Of a stretch of 60,000 bases of DNA, positions 28,425-39,868 are shown in pieces; the first letter of the stretch is position 1, and every line of letters starts with the position of its first letter. The stretch is from Symsagittifera roscoffensis. Its lineage: Eukaryota > Xenacoelomorpha > Acoela > Convolutidae. The notes beneath the pieces are model-generated. The model did not search any database. It was not told the origin of the DNA and worked only from the letters and a program-made list of their open reading frames with translations. The position numbers were made by a program, and so were the translations under genes. The stretch covers positions 36,219,436 to 36,279,435 of the forward strand of contig NC_087068.1 of the NCBI RefSeq assembly GCF_963678635.1, read 5' to 3'.

Positions 28425-29601
28425 ACCTCAAACTTCCTGCCGAAATAGCTGCCGAGATCAGGGTGTTGGCAAAGGGCGATCCCGTTCCATTGGAGTTGTT
28501 AGTGCGCTCCAGACTGGATCAACAAGAACTTACCACTCTAGGTATCAATAGTATAGCGCTGCTGAAAAAAAAACGGTGAGCGTTGCACTGGATGTCATGC
28601 GAAAACTCCGTGATCTGCTTGATAGAGAAATTGAAAGGCAGGATCATGAATGAATGGAAACCAAGCAGAGGTTGACCATCACAGAAAGAACAGAGAAGAG
28701 ACCGGTAGTGATCCGGAGGCGGGACGTTGAACTGGATTGCCAATCAATAGTGAACCAGCTGGTGAACTCGATGCTGAAGGATGTTCTTTTATGGACGTAC
28801 TACGCTGAACATCAGCAACTGATCAGCACTCAGCCCACTCAGGTAGTCAGCGTTGAACTGAAATCTAGTATGGCAAAGGGGGTTCAGTTCGTTGATGCAA
28901 AAAAGAAGTACGAGCCGGAGGTCAGACATTTTCCAGGGAGTCAACTCAAGATTGTGATCGAGATGCGGAATTATCCGCGGAGTCGGGTTCCGTCGAGCCC
29001 AGCCAGGGTGGTTTATCTGGGAGTCGATGCCAGGACGACCGAGGGACAGAATTTTTTCCCGGGAGTCGGGAAACACGACGAACAAGCCTTAAGGCGACTG
29101 TGTATAACCGATCAGCTCGAGTGATGGTTCGAAGTCTCAATCCTGGGCGATTGTGTCTGAGAAGACTTCAAATTCAGACGCGTCAGAAATAGCGATCCTT
29201 TCCTTACTAGCGGAATGGGTACAGCGCGGGTTAGACAGTGAGATGCATCAAGACCCCGACAGAGACAGATATACCCGCGATGAGGAAGGTACCGTGGTCG
29301 ATCATGCGGCAGACGAACTTGGGTTGATAGCCGTGTCGAAGCGTCCGACTAGACTTATCACGCATGCTACAGTCGTTTGTACGTGTGTTAATTGATGGAC
29401 GATACAAATGCTCCGAAAATAATTAGCGGACAGCTAGATGTGATGAAGACATATTTGAAAGCCAGATACGGACTGTCCGATATTTTGAGGGCTCAGCGAA
29501 ATCAAAGGATGACGAGCAATTTAAAAAGATGGATAGAAAACGAAGCAAGCGACAAATGTGATATGGAAGAGGATAGTTATAAGAGATTGAAGCATTTTTA
29601 A
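28425..29601 (+). pseudogene. G2 post-RNase H linker
   Basis: It corresponds to 24440-25611 of G1 with about 97% identity by eye. Open pieces are 28654-29124, 29153-29395 and 29392-29601. The preceding RT-RNase H is deleted, so the pre-RT linker abuts this part within a codon or two. Confidence 0.58.
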
Positions 29602-30900
29602 ATGAAGAGAAGGAACTTAATATACTTGAAAAAGACGGGATTGTGGCCTGCAATTGTAAAGAAGAAGACAGATTCCTTTTAAAATATAACTCGATAACCC
29701 AACCAGAGCCGTATCAATATGTTCTATTGTTTGGCTCACACGACCAGTTTCCATGCAGAGGGTTTACTGCTCACGATATATGGACGACTGGGATAAGCAC
29801 TTGCCGCAGGTGATGGTCGCGTAAAATAGGTTTGAACACTCATCTACGGGAATCAGTCCACACATAATGTTCACAGGCCACGATAAGTCTCTCCCTTTAA
29901 AGTTCTTTTATCCGCACACGAGGGAAAGAGAATAGCAACGCAAACGCACGTACGGATTGTGATAAGATGGCAATAAAAGCTGAATGATTTGCTCCCACGG
30001 AACAGGCTGCAGGCCCGAATCAGGCAAAAGAGGAGATTCGATTAGGCACAAGAGACGACCGCTGACGCCAAAGCCTACTCTGTGGGAGACTATGTTTGGG
30101 TTTTCCAGGAGGTGGTTCACCTAAAAGGAACCAAAAGTTTGCTGAAGAAATGATGTGGTCCATTTCAAATATCTGAAGTGCATCAAGGTGGTCGCTTTCA
30201 TTGATTGAGCACTGGACGCGGAGCTCTTTATGAGAATATCAAACCGCCTAATGCCTCATTGGAAGATTGTTGTATCCCGGCTGACAAGCGTGAGAATGTT
30301 TTTTTGATAGTGGATCTCGCCTATGAAGTGAATGAGAGAGGCACACCTGACACGAACGACCGAAATGAAGTGGTGGATGAATGTGATCTGCTATTGGACT
30401 AAGAATTAGCTGAGCGAATAGAGGTGGATGATAAAACCTTAATTTTTTTGACGAGGAACAACCCAGAGCGGAGGACTGGAACAACCCAGAGCAGACAGAA
30501 GTTGACAAAGGCGTAGAACCTAGTTTTCCCTTGACCATGGAGACGAGATGGAGCAAAAGATGAGGAGACATAAATAAATACAACCCGTACGGTGAGGATT
30601 TTGTCGTGGACAGAATTGTACTAGACGATGTAGCAGACTCAGGTGGGTTGGGATGAGATAGTGGTTTTGCAGGAGATCGACCTGTTCGGCCATACAGAAA
30701 CAGACTGGATTGACGGTTGTTCATAGCCGGAGATAGAACCTGAGGAGGAACAAATGCATGAGCAAGAGTTGACATATTTGCGAGTGCTCGAATGGCTCCA
30801 TGATATACCTGCAGATCCAAAAGAGACAATCCTGAAGATTCAGGATGTCGACGAGTCCAGCATCAAATACATCAGAAACAACAACACTGAATCGAACTGA
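29602..30900 (+). pseudogene. G2 integrase remnant and acidic C-terminal tail
   Basis: Same core deletion as G1 (SHDQF joined to the YMDDWDKHLPQ region). 30060-30180 is the GPF/GPY-like module. The tail continues beyond the point where G1 stops: NPYGEDFVVDRI (near 30585) to about 30900 (SIKYIRNNNTESN), with several stops. Confidence 0.65.
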
Positions 30901-31884
30901 GTCGCTCCAGATGGCGCATTGTGTGTTCCCGAATCCACCCTCGATCTGCTCGATCCTTGGCGATCGACGTGGACGTCAATGAATTTTTTGTCCGGGGAGT
31001 GGGGTAGGACTCAACCACACCGAAGATCTTTTGCTCAAAGGGAGACAAGGGAACTAGAAACGGAGGGAGAAAACAATAAAAAAAACCGCCCTTTGGACAA
31101 AACTTTGAGTCAATTTTTGACCTAGCAATTGGTGTTAATGTTGCCTGTTAATGTGGGCTCATGCGATGGCTACGGGGAGTGATATCTGGTCACGATGGGG
31201 CTCGTGAGCCATGATTAGGCGAGGAGAGCGACTAAAAGTTATGGGAGATGCCCCTAACTGTCCGCCTGAACTCCTATGCGCAGCCTCTTCTAGGGGCAAA
31301 GAGATTACGTGATAGGCCAGGTCCCTCACACTCGGCGGATTCTCAGACAGCAGCTCCTCCATTCAAGAATGTCAAGGTGAACGAGATGGAAATCCAAACT
31401 TCGGAAACAATCCAGACCCTGGAAAAGAAAGAGAAAGGTTGGCAGGAGTTACACATAAGTTGGAAGAGTATAAGTCGACAGCCCAGGAACGAGACGAGTG
31501 GACGAAGAGGCCTGATGAATTGTTGATAACTCTCAAAGAAGAATAAATCAAGCACCTGAAAGACCTAAACATGGCAATGGTGGGTCAAATATCACCAGAA
31601 ATTCTGGCGACATTGAACTCGGATGGGTCCAGGGACATGCAGTCCAGGACGAAGGCACATGAGCTGTGTGTCGCCCCAGGGAGCCCGTGGCCCCTCCACA
31701 GGCTTCACAGCATGTGACGAGTTCCCGAAACACCATACCCGACCATTCGGACACCAATGATCAGGCAGCCAGAGGTACGATGAATGAGATTAACCGAACC
31801 AGCTGACGAACGCTGGGTAGGTTCGTCCCTTCCCAACGCCTTGATCGCTCCTCAGGGAACTCAGAGCGAACATCACATGCGACT
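30901..31884 (+). other. Linker between Gypsy G2 and the SGNH region
   Basis: A charged open frame lies at 30919-31125. 31248-31526 reads as a charged, probably coiled-coil segment in two frames (MEIQTSETIQTLEKKEKG). Further pieces at 31550-31800 are full of stops. Composition and strand agree with both neighbours, which suggests continuity but does not prove it. Confidence 0.4.
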
Positions 31885-32690
31885 GTGCCAACGGTTCCGA
31901 CACGTGGCGAGACCATCTTGAGGTCGCGTGTGGTGGATACCAGGAACAACCTCGCTGTTCGGAAATTCTTTGTGCAAGTGGCTGTGGAGCATCCACGAGT
32001 CTGCCTCAATGGCACGAACTTGTATCCTGCCATCAACAATCAAGCGATTCCTTCTGGAAGTCGTCACCTGATCATAGGGGACAGCTGGCTGAGGGACCTT
32101 AATCAGATCTTTGCGAGTGGCTAGGCCCTGCTGTTTCCTTTGGGGGATCCTCCGTGATCCAGGTGATTAAAATGACGGACTTCCAGAACGAAGAACAATT
32201 AGACACGCTGAAGATAAGGATAGGCACTAACGACATCTCTAAAGCTCCAGTTACTCCAGAGAACAGGTGGGAACCTTTGATGGTCTGCCTATTGAACAAA
32301 TTAAAAGAAAAATACAAACCGAGGCTCGTGGTAATGGGTACACCAGTGGCCAATTTCATGAAGGGCAACGTAGCACGATGGAATGAAATAATCCGTAACC
32401 TGGTCAGGAGCAATCCAGGGGAGTTGCGACGAATGGATTTGCAGATTACGTTGCGTATGACTGACCATCTTGCGCTCACCAGAGATGGTCTACACTTTAT
32501 CACCCTACACGGAAGGCGCTGGATTGACGACGCCTTTCAAACGAAGATCGAAGAGCTAGAAGAGGAACTCAGGACGACTGTCTCCCTGGCTCGGACCAGT
32601 TCGAAAGGCCTGAGCCGCTCGCCAATCGTCCTGGGGCTTTGGCATCAGAAACCAGTAATGTTAATCCCGCTGCTCATAGCTCCGATGTAA
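31885..32690 (+). pseudogene. SGNH/GDSL-type hydrolase domain in a retroelement-associated polyprotein
   Basis: Block I is IIGDSWLRDL (GDS at 32077-32085), the nucleophile Ser. Block III is G-T-N-D (32223-32234) with the Asn. Block V is RDGLHF (Asp 32484-32486, His 32493-32495), followed by GRRWIDDAF. All four signature positions are thus present and ordered as in SGNH hydrolases, which act on esters of lipids or sugars. A stop and frame change near 32124-32154 separates block I from the rest. It lies on the same strand 1.2 kb downstream of Gypsy copy G2. Esterase-like domains occur in some CR1 LINE ORF1s, but this setting is different. It is inactive as it stands. Confidence 0.62.
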
Positions 32691-33320
32691 GAAAAAGATT
32701 GGGGACCGCTCGCCCTCCTCGAAGGCAGCATTGGATAGCCGGCTTGGAAGACCTAACGTCCAGAATCCAACGAACTGACAGCTCTACGCGAGTGCAAATA
32801 ACTTACCCGCGATGGTTCCTGTTGCTGCGGGAACTCGCCGGTCAATCCTGCGCCTGCAGAGAGAGCTGATTCGACTAGCTTATTGCTCTGGAACCGACCA
32901 GATCCTAGTGTATGGAGACATTACAAGGCTGGCATGTTGGCAACATTGAATATGAATACGCTGGCATGCCTATCAGAAGCCGGGAGAATGATGAAAAGAA
33001 ATGGCCCCACGGTGTCAGGACTGTATCGGATATCGGGCATGGACGGGCTCTTGGCGGAGCAAGAGCAGTTCAGCTCTGCTACCACGCTCAGATTCGTAGA
33101 CCTCGATGGATTGCCTCATCACAATACCATGGGACCCCTGAACACGCAATCCCTGACGGACGTCCGTTGGAGGACCTGAGAGTTGATACCACCTCTCCGA
33201 AAAGGCAAGTTCGTGGCAGAGAAAAAGCCCAGCAACAAACATCACAAGATGTAACGGCAATTCTCTAAGCAACCGAACAAAACGCCTGGTGAGTACTCAA
33301 GAGACTATTACCGGGCAATC
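32691..33320 (+). pseudogene. Decayed coding linker after the SGNH domain
   Basis: Pieces in shifting frames: HWIAGLEDLTSRI, WNRPDPSVWRHYKAGM, YRISGMDGLLAEQEQFSS, then a basic stretch (GREKAQQQTSQD). The coding bias resembles the surroundings. No domain is recognised. Confidence 0.4.
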
Positions 33321-33999
33321 TCAGTGGAAGGGGACGACAGGAGGAACAAAGGGCTGGATACACCGAATAGTGATAGGCTGTTTGCTGCCTATGACCCCCT
33401 CGACATCAGGAATGCAAAGTATCTGATAGTGGCCAGTTCGGACTACGTCTACACACCTCGTTCATTGTTTTGGCCAGATTTGATCTTCCTGACGGCTCCC
33501 AAGCTGGATTGAGGACAAGCAGTAGGCATGGCAAAAAGAGTGCATAGAGTTGTTAACATGGTTATACAAGTGATAGTAATAGCCGGCTCGAATGATCATT
33601 TGTAGAGTCGAAGGCTATTGAGCCGCCTCACGGACGAATCAATTCCCAGCAACGAGGTTACAGGAGAAGCGATAATGACGCTCCTATTAGCCATGACAGA
33701 AGCGGACACATCAATACAGCGATGCTTTAACAGGAATATAGTGCAAATAGTCTTCATCTTGTCGCCAGGATATTCTGCGCTGCCGGAACCGTTGCAATTT
33801 GTGAGAACGATGGTAGCAACGCTGCCAGAGGGACGAATTGACGTAATGATTCCCGCGCCGAATAGGTCTATTGATCCGAACACCTATTACCCTCTTCGCT
33901 AGGAACTCCCGGCCGTCTGGTTGCACATCTCTAACGCCATACAGGGGTTCAAAGAGCACAGTACAACTCGTGTGGTGCTGGATGAAGTGTTAACCTGAG
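33321..33999 (+). pseudogene. Possible second SGNH-like domain
   Basis: YLIVASSDYVYTP (a block I-like S-S-D) and PDLIFLTAPKLD are followed by VIAGSNDHL (G-S-N-D, block III-like, near 33582). 33618-33902 holds helices and strands (IQRCFNRNIVQIVFIL, then DVMIPAPNRSIDPN). The second half is a typical alpha/beta alternation. I see no clear block V His, so assignment to SGNH is tentative. Stops lie at 33511, 33603 and 33901. Confidence 0.35.
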
Positions 34000-35700
34000 A
34001 GCAGGAGTGAATGATGATCATGTCCTGGTGCAGCAGGTGGCGAATGACATCTGGACCTCCTGCGACTATGAGAGGAACGCGCGGGAGAGCATGGTCAGGC
34101 GGAGTTCGACGTCGTCGGAGGAAGACCTCATGGCGCTGGCCTTGAGGACAAAACCGCAATTTAATGCTTGGCTGTCACCGAGAGTGTGCACGATGAGAGA
34201 AGACGTCTTTGAACATGCCCCAACAGTGATAGAAGAGATCTATGCGTATCTGAAAGACTTACTGATTGAAAGGGAGCAGGCTGGAGGCATGATGTTGCAG
34301 TTGATGCAGGATGTGAGTACCATGTCGCTGGACAAGTTCCAAGCGGATTTTCTGGCCACGAGTACTCTGTATGAAATCTGACGCAATTCTGGGAGGAATG
34401 GGAGTGGCATGGTTGCCATCCTTCCTGTACACGGCTATCTGAGGGCCTCCAGAAACCTGATTGCGAGCTTTGTGAAAGACGTCTGGAAGCTGTCGATTGG
34501 CCTTGTGTCGGCACTCTATGTGACATCTGGTCATGAAAACTTTGTGAAGGGATCGGCCATTCTCTTCACACAGCCACTAGCCCACCTGAGGCTGGACAGG
34601 CTCCTCACCCTAATCACGATGACGTATGGTCGATTGGGTGACTAATTTGAACTCCTGCGTTACCCCGAGCAGCTGCAGGGGTCGAGTCGAGAGTTCAACG
34701 TGCAGTTGGAGACCGCCTCATATCGGAAAATGAACGACTGGAGACCGCTTTCGATTCCATATCTCGTGCAACAGAAGAAGAGCCTGACGGGAGAAGATAA
34801 GACCATAGCAGGAGCGAGTGAGTGCAAAAAATATGGCGGCTTGCCCTTACTAACGGATCTGGCTGTTATGATGCGGATCAATCCTCTGGCCCAGTCTTTG
34901 GGTTGAGAGAGTTCGTCACAGTAGTGTATGGACCAAAGATGTCGCATGTGTTCCCTGATGTGCAACAAGAAGGAACTCAGTGCTATTTGTCAACCTGGTC
35001 TCAGTATTCGATTGTCCAGTGCAGGAGTGGGTGGAGTAACAGGAGCTAAGAAGACTGGCCAGTGATGATAGGCTATTTGGAAGGATAGCGGAGCCTTGAT
35101 GGATGCTGATGGACTTCAACAACAGCTTCAAATGTCGAATGGGCGGTAAGGACCTTTCCCATGTTCATTTCAACCCCAAGCTCTGGAATCTGCGACCAAT
35201 AGTGAAGGATTCGGGAGAGGCGATGCGAATTTCGGCCTGTTTGGAAGCGTATGCACACGTGAAGGAAAACCAACAAGAGTGGCTAGCAGGATCCACACCA
35301 TTGCCAGACCAATGCCCTCGATACCTGTTGATAAGGAGGATGTTGCTAGGAGTGACTTCTCTTGTTATTGCCCCCTGCATCAGAGTAGATCGCGTTGTTG
35401 AAGAAAGAACGCGGAAACGGAGTGAGGACATGGAGTCACAATTTCTTAGCTGGAATGTTGCAGCGATGCAGAACTCCTTCGATTTAAGTTTTTCCTGATG
35501 CATGGATTCGTAAGAAGATCAAAGTTCCACCATTTAGGAAGCCCGATGTTTCCTCCGACGTGTGGAACAACAGGTTTTCACCAGCTGACGATTGTTCTAG
35601 ACAGAAATGGCCATGAGAGAAGAAAGTAATAAAGTTGGAATTGGCGAGAGAGTCAGTCCAGAGGAGGCATCTACATAACGGTAGATGAGCTGGCGTCACA
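34000..35700 (+). pseudogene. Decayed coding region, mostly helical, unknown function
   Basis: 34007-34381 (VLVQQVANDIWTSCDYER, VFEHAPTVIEEIYAYL, MMLQLMQDVSTMSLDK), 34409-34645, 34700-34906 and 35103-35498 (NPKLWNLRPIVKDSGEAM, ACLEAYAHVKENQQEW) are successive open pieces on the plus strand separated by stops and shifts. They look like one long ancestral frame. I recognise no family. Confidence 0.42.
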
Positions 35701-35766
35701 TGGTGATGAATGAGTGAAATTCCTTGTGAATGAAAAAAAAAACATTTTCATGCAGGTGACCTAACG

Positions 35767-36596
35767 ATGACGGCTCGACCGGACTCAGGCAATAGATTTT
35801 CGGGACCGAAATCGAAGCCTGAAGATGCCAGCAAGGATGATGCGGAGGGTCAAGATGAAGATCCGGTGAATGGGAAGGAAGATAAAACGAGCGGAGCGGA
35901 TTTACGAGCATTAGAGAGTGACTTGCGGGAATATCATTTCAGTGAGGATAATGACAGTGGAGAGGTCGATGGACCTCTGGTACTAATGGCAACATCCTTG
36001 CTTATGTCTCCTACGAAGGAGGTACCGGCCAGCCTGTCTCCCGCGGCACCAGTCTACCTGGCACTGGGTTCTCAAAGGAGAGATATGCAGAAACTACTCC
36101 ATGAGTTCCCTCGAAGAAGAAGAATTGATGAAACCATAAGAGTATCCTTTCTGGGTACGATGCCTGAGGGGGAAGGGGAGAGATACCAAAGAGATTAGAA
36201 CGACAAACGGGAGTGACATGGAACCGAATGGCTTCCATGGAAAAAACTTGGGATGTGATACGCAGCTACGGGACGCAGTCCGTGATGAAGGTGATACTGA
36301 ATCAACCCATCATGCGTAAGGTTCTAGAGAAATTGATGTGCCCCACGGAGTCTGACGGTCTGACCGAGTCAGTCACGGAAGATAGCGCCGATGAATACCC
36401 GATCACTAAAAGACAATTCGTTAAGCGAGCCAAGAAAGGGCTGAAGAGGTTGAAAAGCAAAGCCGGCAGCAAAACTGTGAATTCGAGAGTGATAAAGTCG
36501 AAAATAAGTACAGTAGTGACTTCGCTGGCAAAGGTGTCCAGTCCCAATGAAAATGAACAAAGGGATCGTAAAGAGCCGAGTGGAGGAAAAAAATAA
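35767..36596 (+). pseudogene. Acidic then basic low-complexity segment of the polyprotein
   Basis: 35767-36198 (143 codons) starts Asp/Glu-rich (DASKDDAEGQDEDP) and looks disordered. 36213-36596 ends Lys-rich (KRQFVKRAKKGLKRLKSK). These are probably linkers between folded modules. Confidence 0.42.
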
Positions 36597-36739
36597 CTTG
36601 ATAACACCTGTGCTATTGGCTAGTTTAATCTCAACAGCCTCGAAGTCGAGAAAAAAGGAACGAACCCTGGCAGACAAGAAACTTGAAAAGGAGGTCATCA
36701 GACAGTGGGCTGAATGACTAAAGGCCCTCGCGAACGAAC

Positions 36740-38340
36740 ATGGCACGAATGAAACTGGAGGGACCATTAGACCTGCTCGAGTATAGTCGAATTACGATAC
36801 CCGACTCGGTCCACATGTGTAATCCCGATGGTGGCTATATGGAGACGCCCAAGGCAAAGAAATCAGCAAGAGGGCACTTGAGTGAGAAGAAAGCCATGCA
36901 GGAACATTTGCTGGAGTTAATGGAAGGCATTAATTTAAAATCAAATGAATATGGCATTGTAATGTCATCGGAAGCAAATGAAAAGGGACTAGAGCAACTG
37001 TTAAAGGCAAATGTCGCCCTCCAGAACTACTTCGATAAGGCTTTGGATGCACTTTCAACGGTCGCAGCATATCTGGTCAACCCATGCGTAGGGACAGAGT
37101 TGCAAGTGCGATTGGCATGGTGTCTGATGGGGATCGAAAGGTCGAAATACGAACCAGTAATGACTCGAGACCGAAGGAATAAGAGTTGGAACTAATGGAG
37201 GTCCTACGAGTGTTGATCGCCAGAGACGACTCTACCATAGTGTGGGCTAAGCGTAAAGGTGCCCTTTTTTGTGAGGTTCGTGGTGGATCGTATCCCCACT
37301 CCTGTCTTGGAAGAATGCATAAAAGCTATTCGACATGGAGGAATTAATCATGAACGGATCCACCTGAGAGCCCTGCTAGATTTATACCAGGACATGCCGC
37401 TCCAGATACTCACCAATGAATCAAACGATGTTGAGAGATACAGGAGACTAGAGGGAGTGAGGAGATACTTCAGCAAAGAATTTAAAGTGAGACGGGAATT
37501 AAATGAAAGAGCCAGAGATCCAAAGGAGTACGTGACCTTAGGCAATTTGAAATCAATCCAGTACGTGTCAGGTGTACCCGGAAAAGTGTACAACCCTTTC
37601 TTGGATTAGGAAATAAGGGATGCGTATTTTGACTTCGAGCAAGTGATAGTTATTGATTTCTGGGTCGAGAGAGTGAAAGAAATCGGGATGCTGACGTTTG
37701 AACAGCCGAGATTGGGAGTCATCCTAGAGGAACGAGTGATCGAACCCTCGGTTTCGGAACTGAAAGGACATTTGATCTTTCAGTAGAGTACATGGGACGG
37801 TCCCTTAGAAACCAGCTGAAAACCGAAGTTGGAGCTCATGAAGCCTTCGTGGTGCCCTCACCTAAACGCCATTCGATAAGGGACGTGACTGCAGAAGTCG
37901 TACTAGAATTGGATTATGACGGGAGTCTACAGGATTTAGCCGTAATACACCACCTGTTGGCTCTGAAAATAACGAAGCAGGATAAAATGTCACCTACGTC
38001 TTGGGATTTTACTGCATGGTCAACTCGATTGAGTCGTTGGAGCGCCTGGAGCGTGCCTATGAGCTGGTTACATCCTTGAGTGTGGAAGTGTCCCTCGAGC
38101 GTTACAGACGGAACAGAAAATTGGAGGCTACCCAGAATGTTTGGAAAGCGAGATGAATATGAAAGATAGTCGAAGTATCTTGTGGAATCGAGCTCCGCAC
38201 CATACTGCAATAGCAAATACCCTATGCACATGGTGGTGTTAGATGCGAGGACACAACAGCTGTTGATCGGTCATTTCTTCTCAATGTCTAAATGTGTGAG
38301 ACTCGCCAGAATGTCGCAGAAGTCGTTTGATTAGTTAACG
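36740..38340 (+). pseudogene. Decayed coding region, helical modules, unknown function
   Basis: 36740-37195 (LLELMEGINLKSNEYGIV, then KANVALQNYFDKALDA), 37259-37609 (VPTP-like VLEECIKAIRHGG, RYFSKEFKVRRELNER), 37620-37790 and 37792-38340 (VNSIESLERLERAYELVT, HMVVLDARTQQLLIGHFF) are ordered open pieces. No catalytic motif is evident. Confidence 0.42.
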
Positions 38341-39120
38341 AAGATCATTCGGGCTGTTCCGAAGAGATCTGAGGGCGAGTTGCAAGACGTAGTGGGTGAA
38401 ATTTTCATAAGGTTGAGCGAAGTAATTGCAAGTGAGTTCCAGAAAAAGAAGGCACTACCGATCGAACTCCCAAGATAGATGAAAAAGACAAGGAAAAAGG
38501 AATGCATCAGACAATGACAGAGGTGGAACCGTTGCTAGAAGCTTCAGGGTACCGGATCTGGATAAATATTTTGATAACCCATGGGGAATATCCTTGCCAC
38601 TGCCTGGCGCAGACGATATGGTATCCCAAACGAGGGAACTTGATCTCAGTATGGTCGTGTCGAAAAATTGTTCGCCACGGGAGTGCCCGGGCAAACCCAG
38701 CCTGTATCAATCTTAGTAGTCAGTACTATGACCGCGGTGAGGTGGTTGGAAGCCAACGCTGGAACGATTGAACAAGAAAAGACCATAACTACACTTAAGC
38801 AGCTACGCAACGTGAAGTTCATTAGCAATTTGGATCTCTTCAAAGTCCTGAGGTTAGCCAAAACCAACGAAAGGATAAGGGCAAGGCAGAGGTTAATGCC
38901 TTGGCTCCATGCTGTCATGACGTCGTGGATGTATGAACCCACGAAGCGTCATATGTCCAGGAACACGGAGGCTTATGAATACTTTCAGCTGCTGAATAAA
39001 GGACCGGGTGCCTATAAGGGATCACTCTTGACACATAGAAACGCTGTCAACATAGCTGGAAAACGGGTGGCTGAAATGCCTTGTACGACTGAAAATGAGA
39101 AGAAGGGGGTCTTATGAGCT
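38341..39120 (+). pseudogene. C-terminal part of the decayed polyprotein
   Basis: 38345-38475 (KIIRAVPKRSEGELQDVV, GEIFIRLSEVIASEF) and 38668-39117 (149 codons: ILVVSTMTAVRWLEAN, QRLMPWLHAVMTSWM). The frame ends at the TGA following 39117. Continuous coding character is lost about here, so this may be the end of the giant ORF. Confidence 0.42.
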
Positions 39121-39739
39121 GACCTGGAGCGGAACGTAAGCCTGTGCTTGCACAACAGCTTCTGTCGGAACCGGGAGCAAAAAAGTAAACGTAGATCTTC
39201 TGCCCTGCTGCATGCAGAGACTGCTGGAACAAGAAAAGTGGGCACGGCCCGCATCTGTTGATATGCTGCAGAAGGTGCCGGAAAATAGTGAGAAAGGTGA
39301 CCAAGAACAAGAAGCAATGTAATAGGAATTGAAGGCGAGACAAAACAGAAGGGGAGAGGAATGGAAAACTCAATCATAATATTGAGTGAAAACTTGACCA
39401 CGTCAACAAAGATTGGTTATTGGAATCTTTAAGTTTCGCTTAAGCCTGGTCAGACCAGAAATTCAGACGGTTATATATTGTTATCTGAGATTGTAGAATT
39501 GCAATGGAAAGTTTTAGTTTATTAAAACCTATGTATGCAGGTCTTAGGTGAGTTTATTAATCAATTTAAATTTGACTGAAAATTTTAGTTTGCATTGGAC
39601 ACATCTTCGTTTTGTGGCGACCCTTTAAGGGATTAGGTACGCTCGCTGGAGGAGGTTGGCTACCTCATTACCTATCCTAGCCACAGAGATTCTTAGTTTT
39701 AATATCGAGTGCAACAGCATGAGTAAACTATTATACTTT
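39121..39739. other. Non-coding interval, possible element end
   Basis: The coding-like composition ends near 39400. TGGCGACC at 39616-39623 resembles the start of some Ty3/Gypsy primer-binding sites, but no LTR pair was found to support it. Nothing else is seen. Confidence 0.35.
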
Positions 39740-39868
39740 GTTTCGCTATACCTGCTAATAGGCCTCCGATTTACCTAATCTCTACCTCCTCGTCGCCGTT
39801 TTTGACTCCGAAGGCGCAGTAAACAGAGATTAGGTAAATTGGAGGCCTACTAGCAGGTATAGCGAAAC
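39740..39868. repeat. Fold-back junction of BEL leader sequence
   Basis: Arms 39740-39783 and 39825-39868 (44 bp each, two mismatches) flank a 41-bp loop. Both arms derive from the BEL leader segment also at 41590-41630, 51025-51057 and 52017-52060. The structure joins two oppositely oriented leader fragments. Confidence 0.72.

Larger units (their letters stand above)
26576..30900 (+). mobile_element. Ty3/Gypsy-type retrotransposon, copy G2, lacking RT-RNase H
   Basis: Order: end of capsid, zinc knuckles, protease remnant, pre-RT linker, then directly (junction near 28424) the post-RNase H linker, the integrase remnant and the tail. All of RT and RNase H is gone. It shares with G1 the same integrase-core deletion, so both descend from one already-deleted element. 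Confidence 0.74.

Noticed and set aside
39616-39640. Primer-binding site of the giant Gypsy-type element (TGGCGACC)
   Set aside because: Only eight bases resemble a PBS and no LTR precedes it or is repeated elsewhere in the window.
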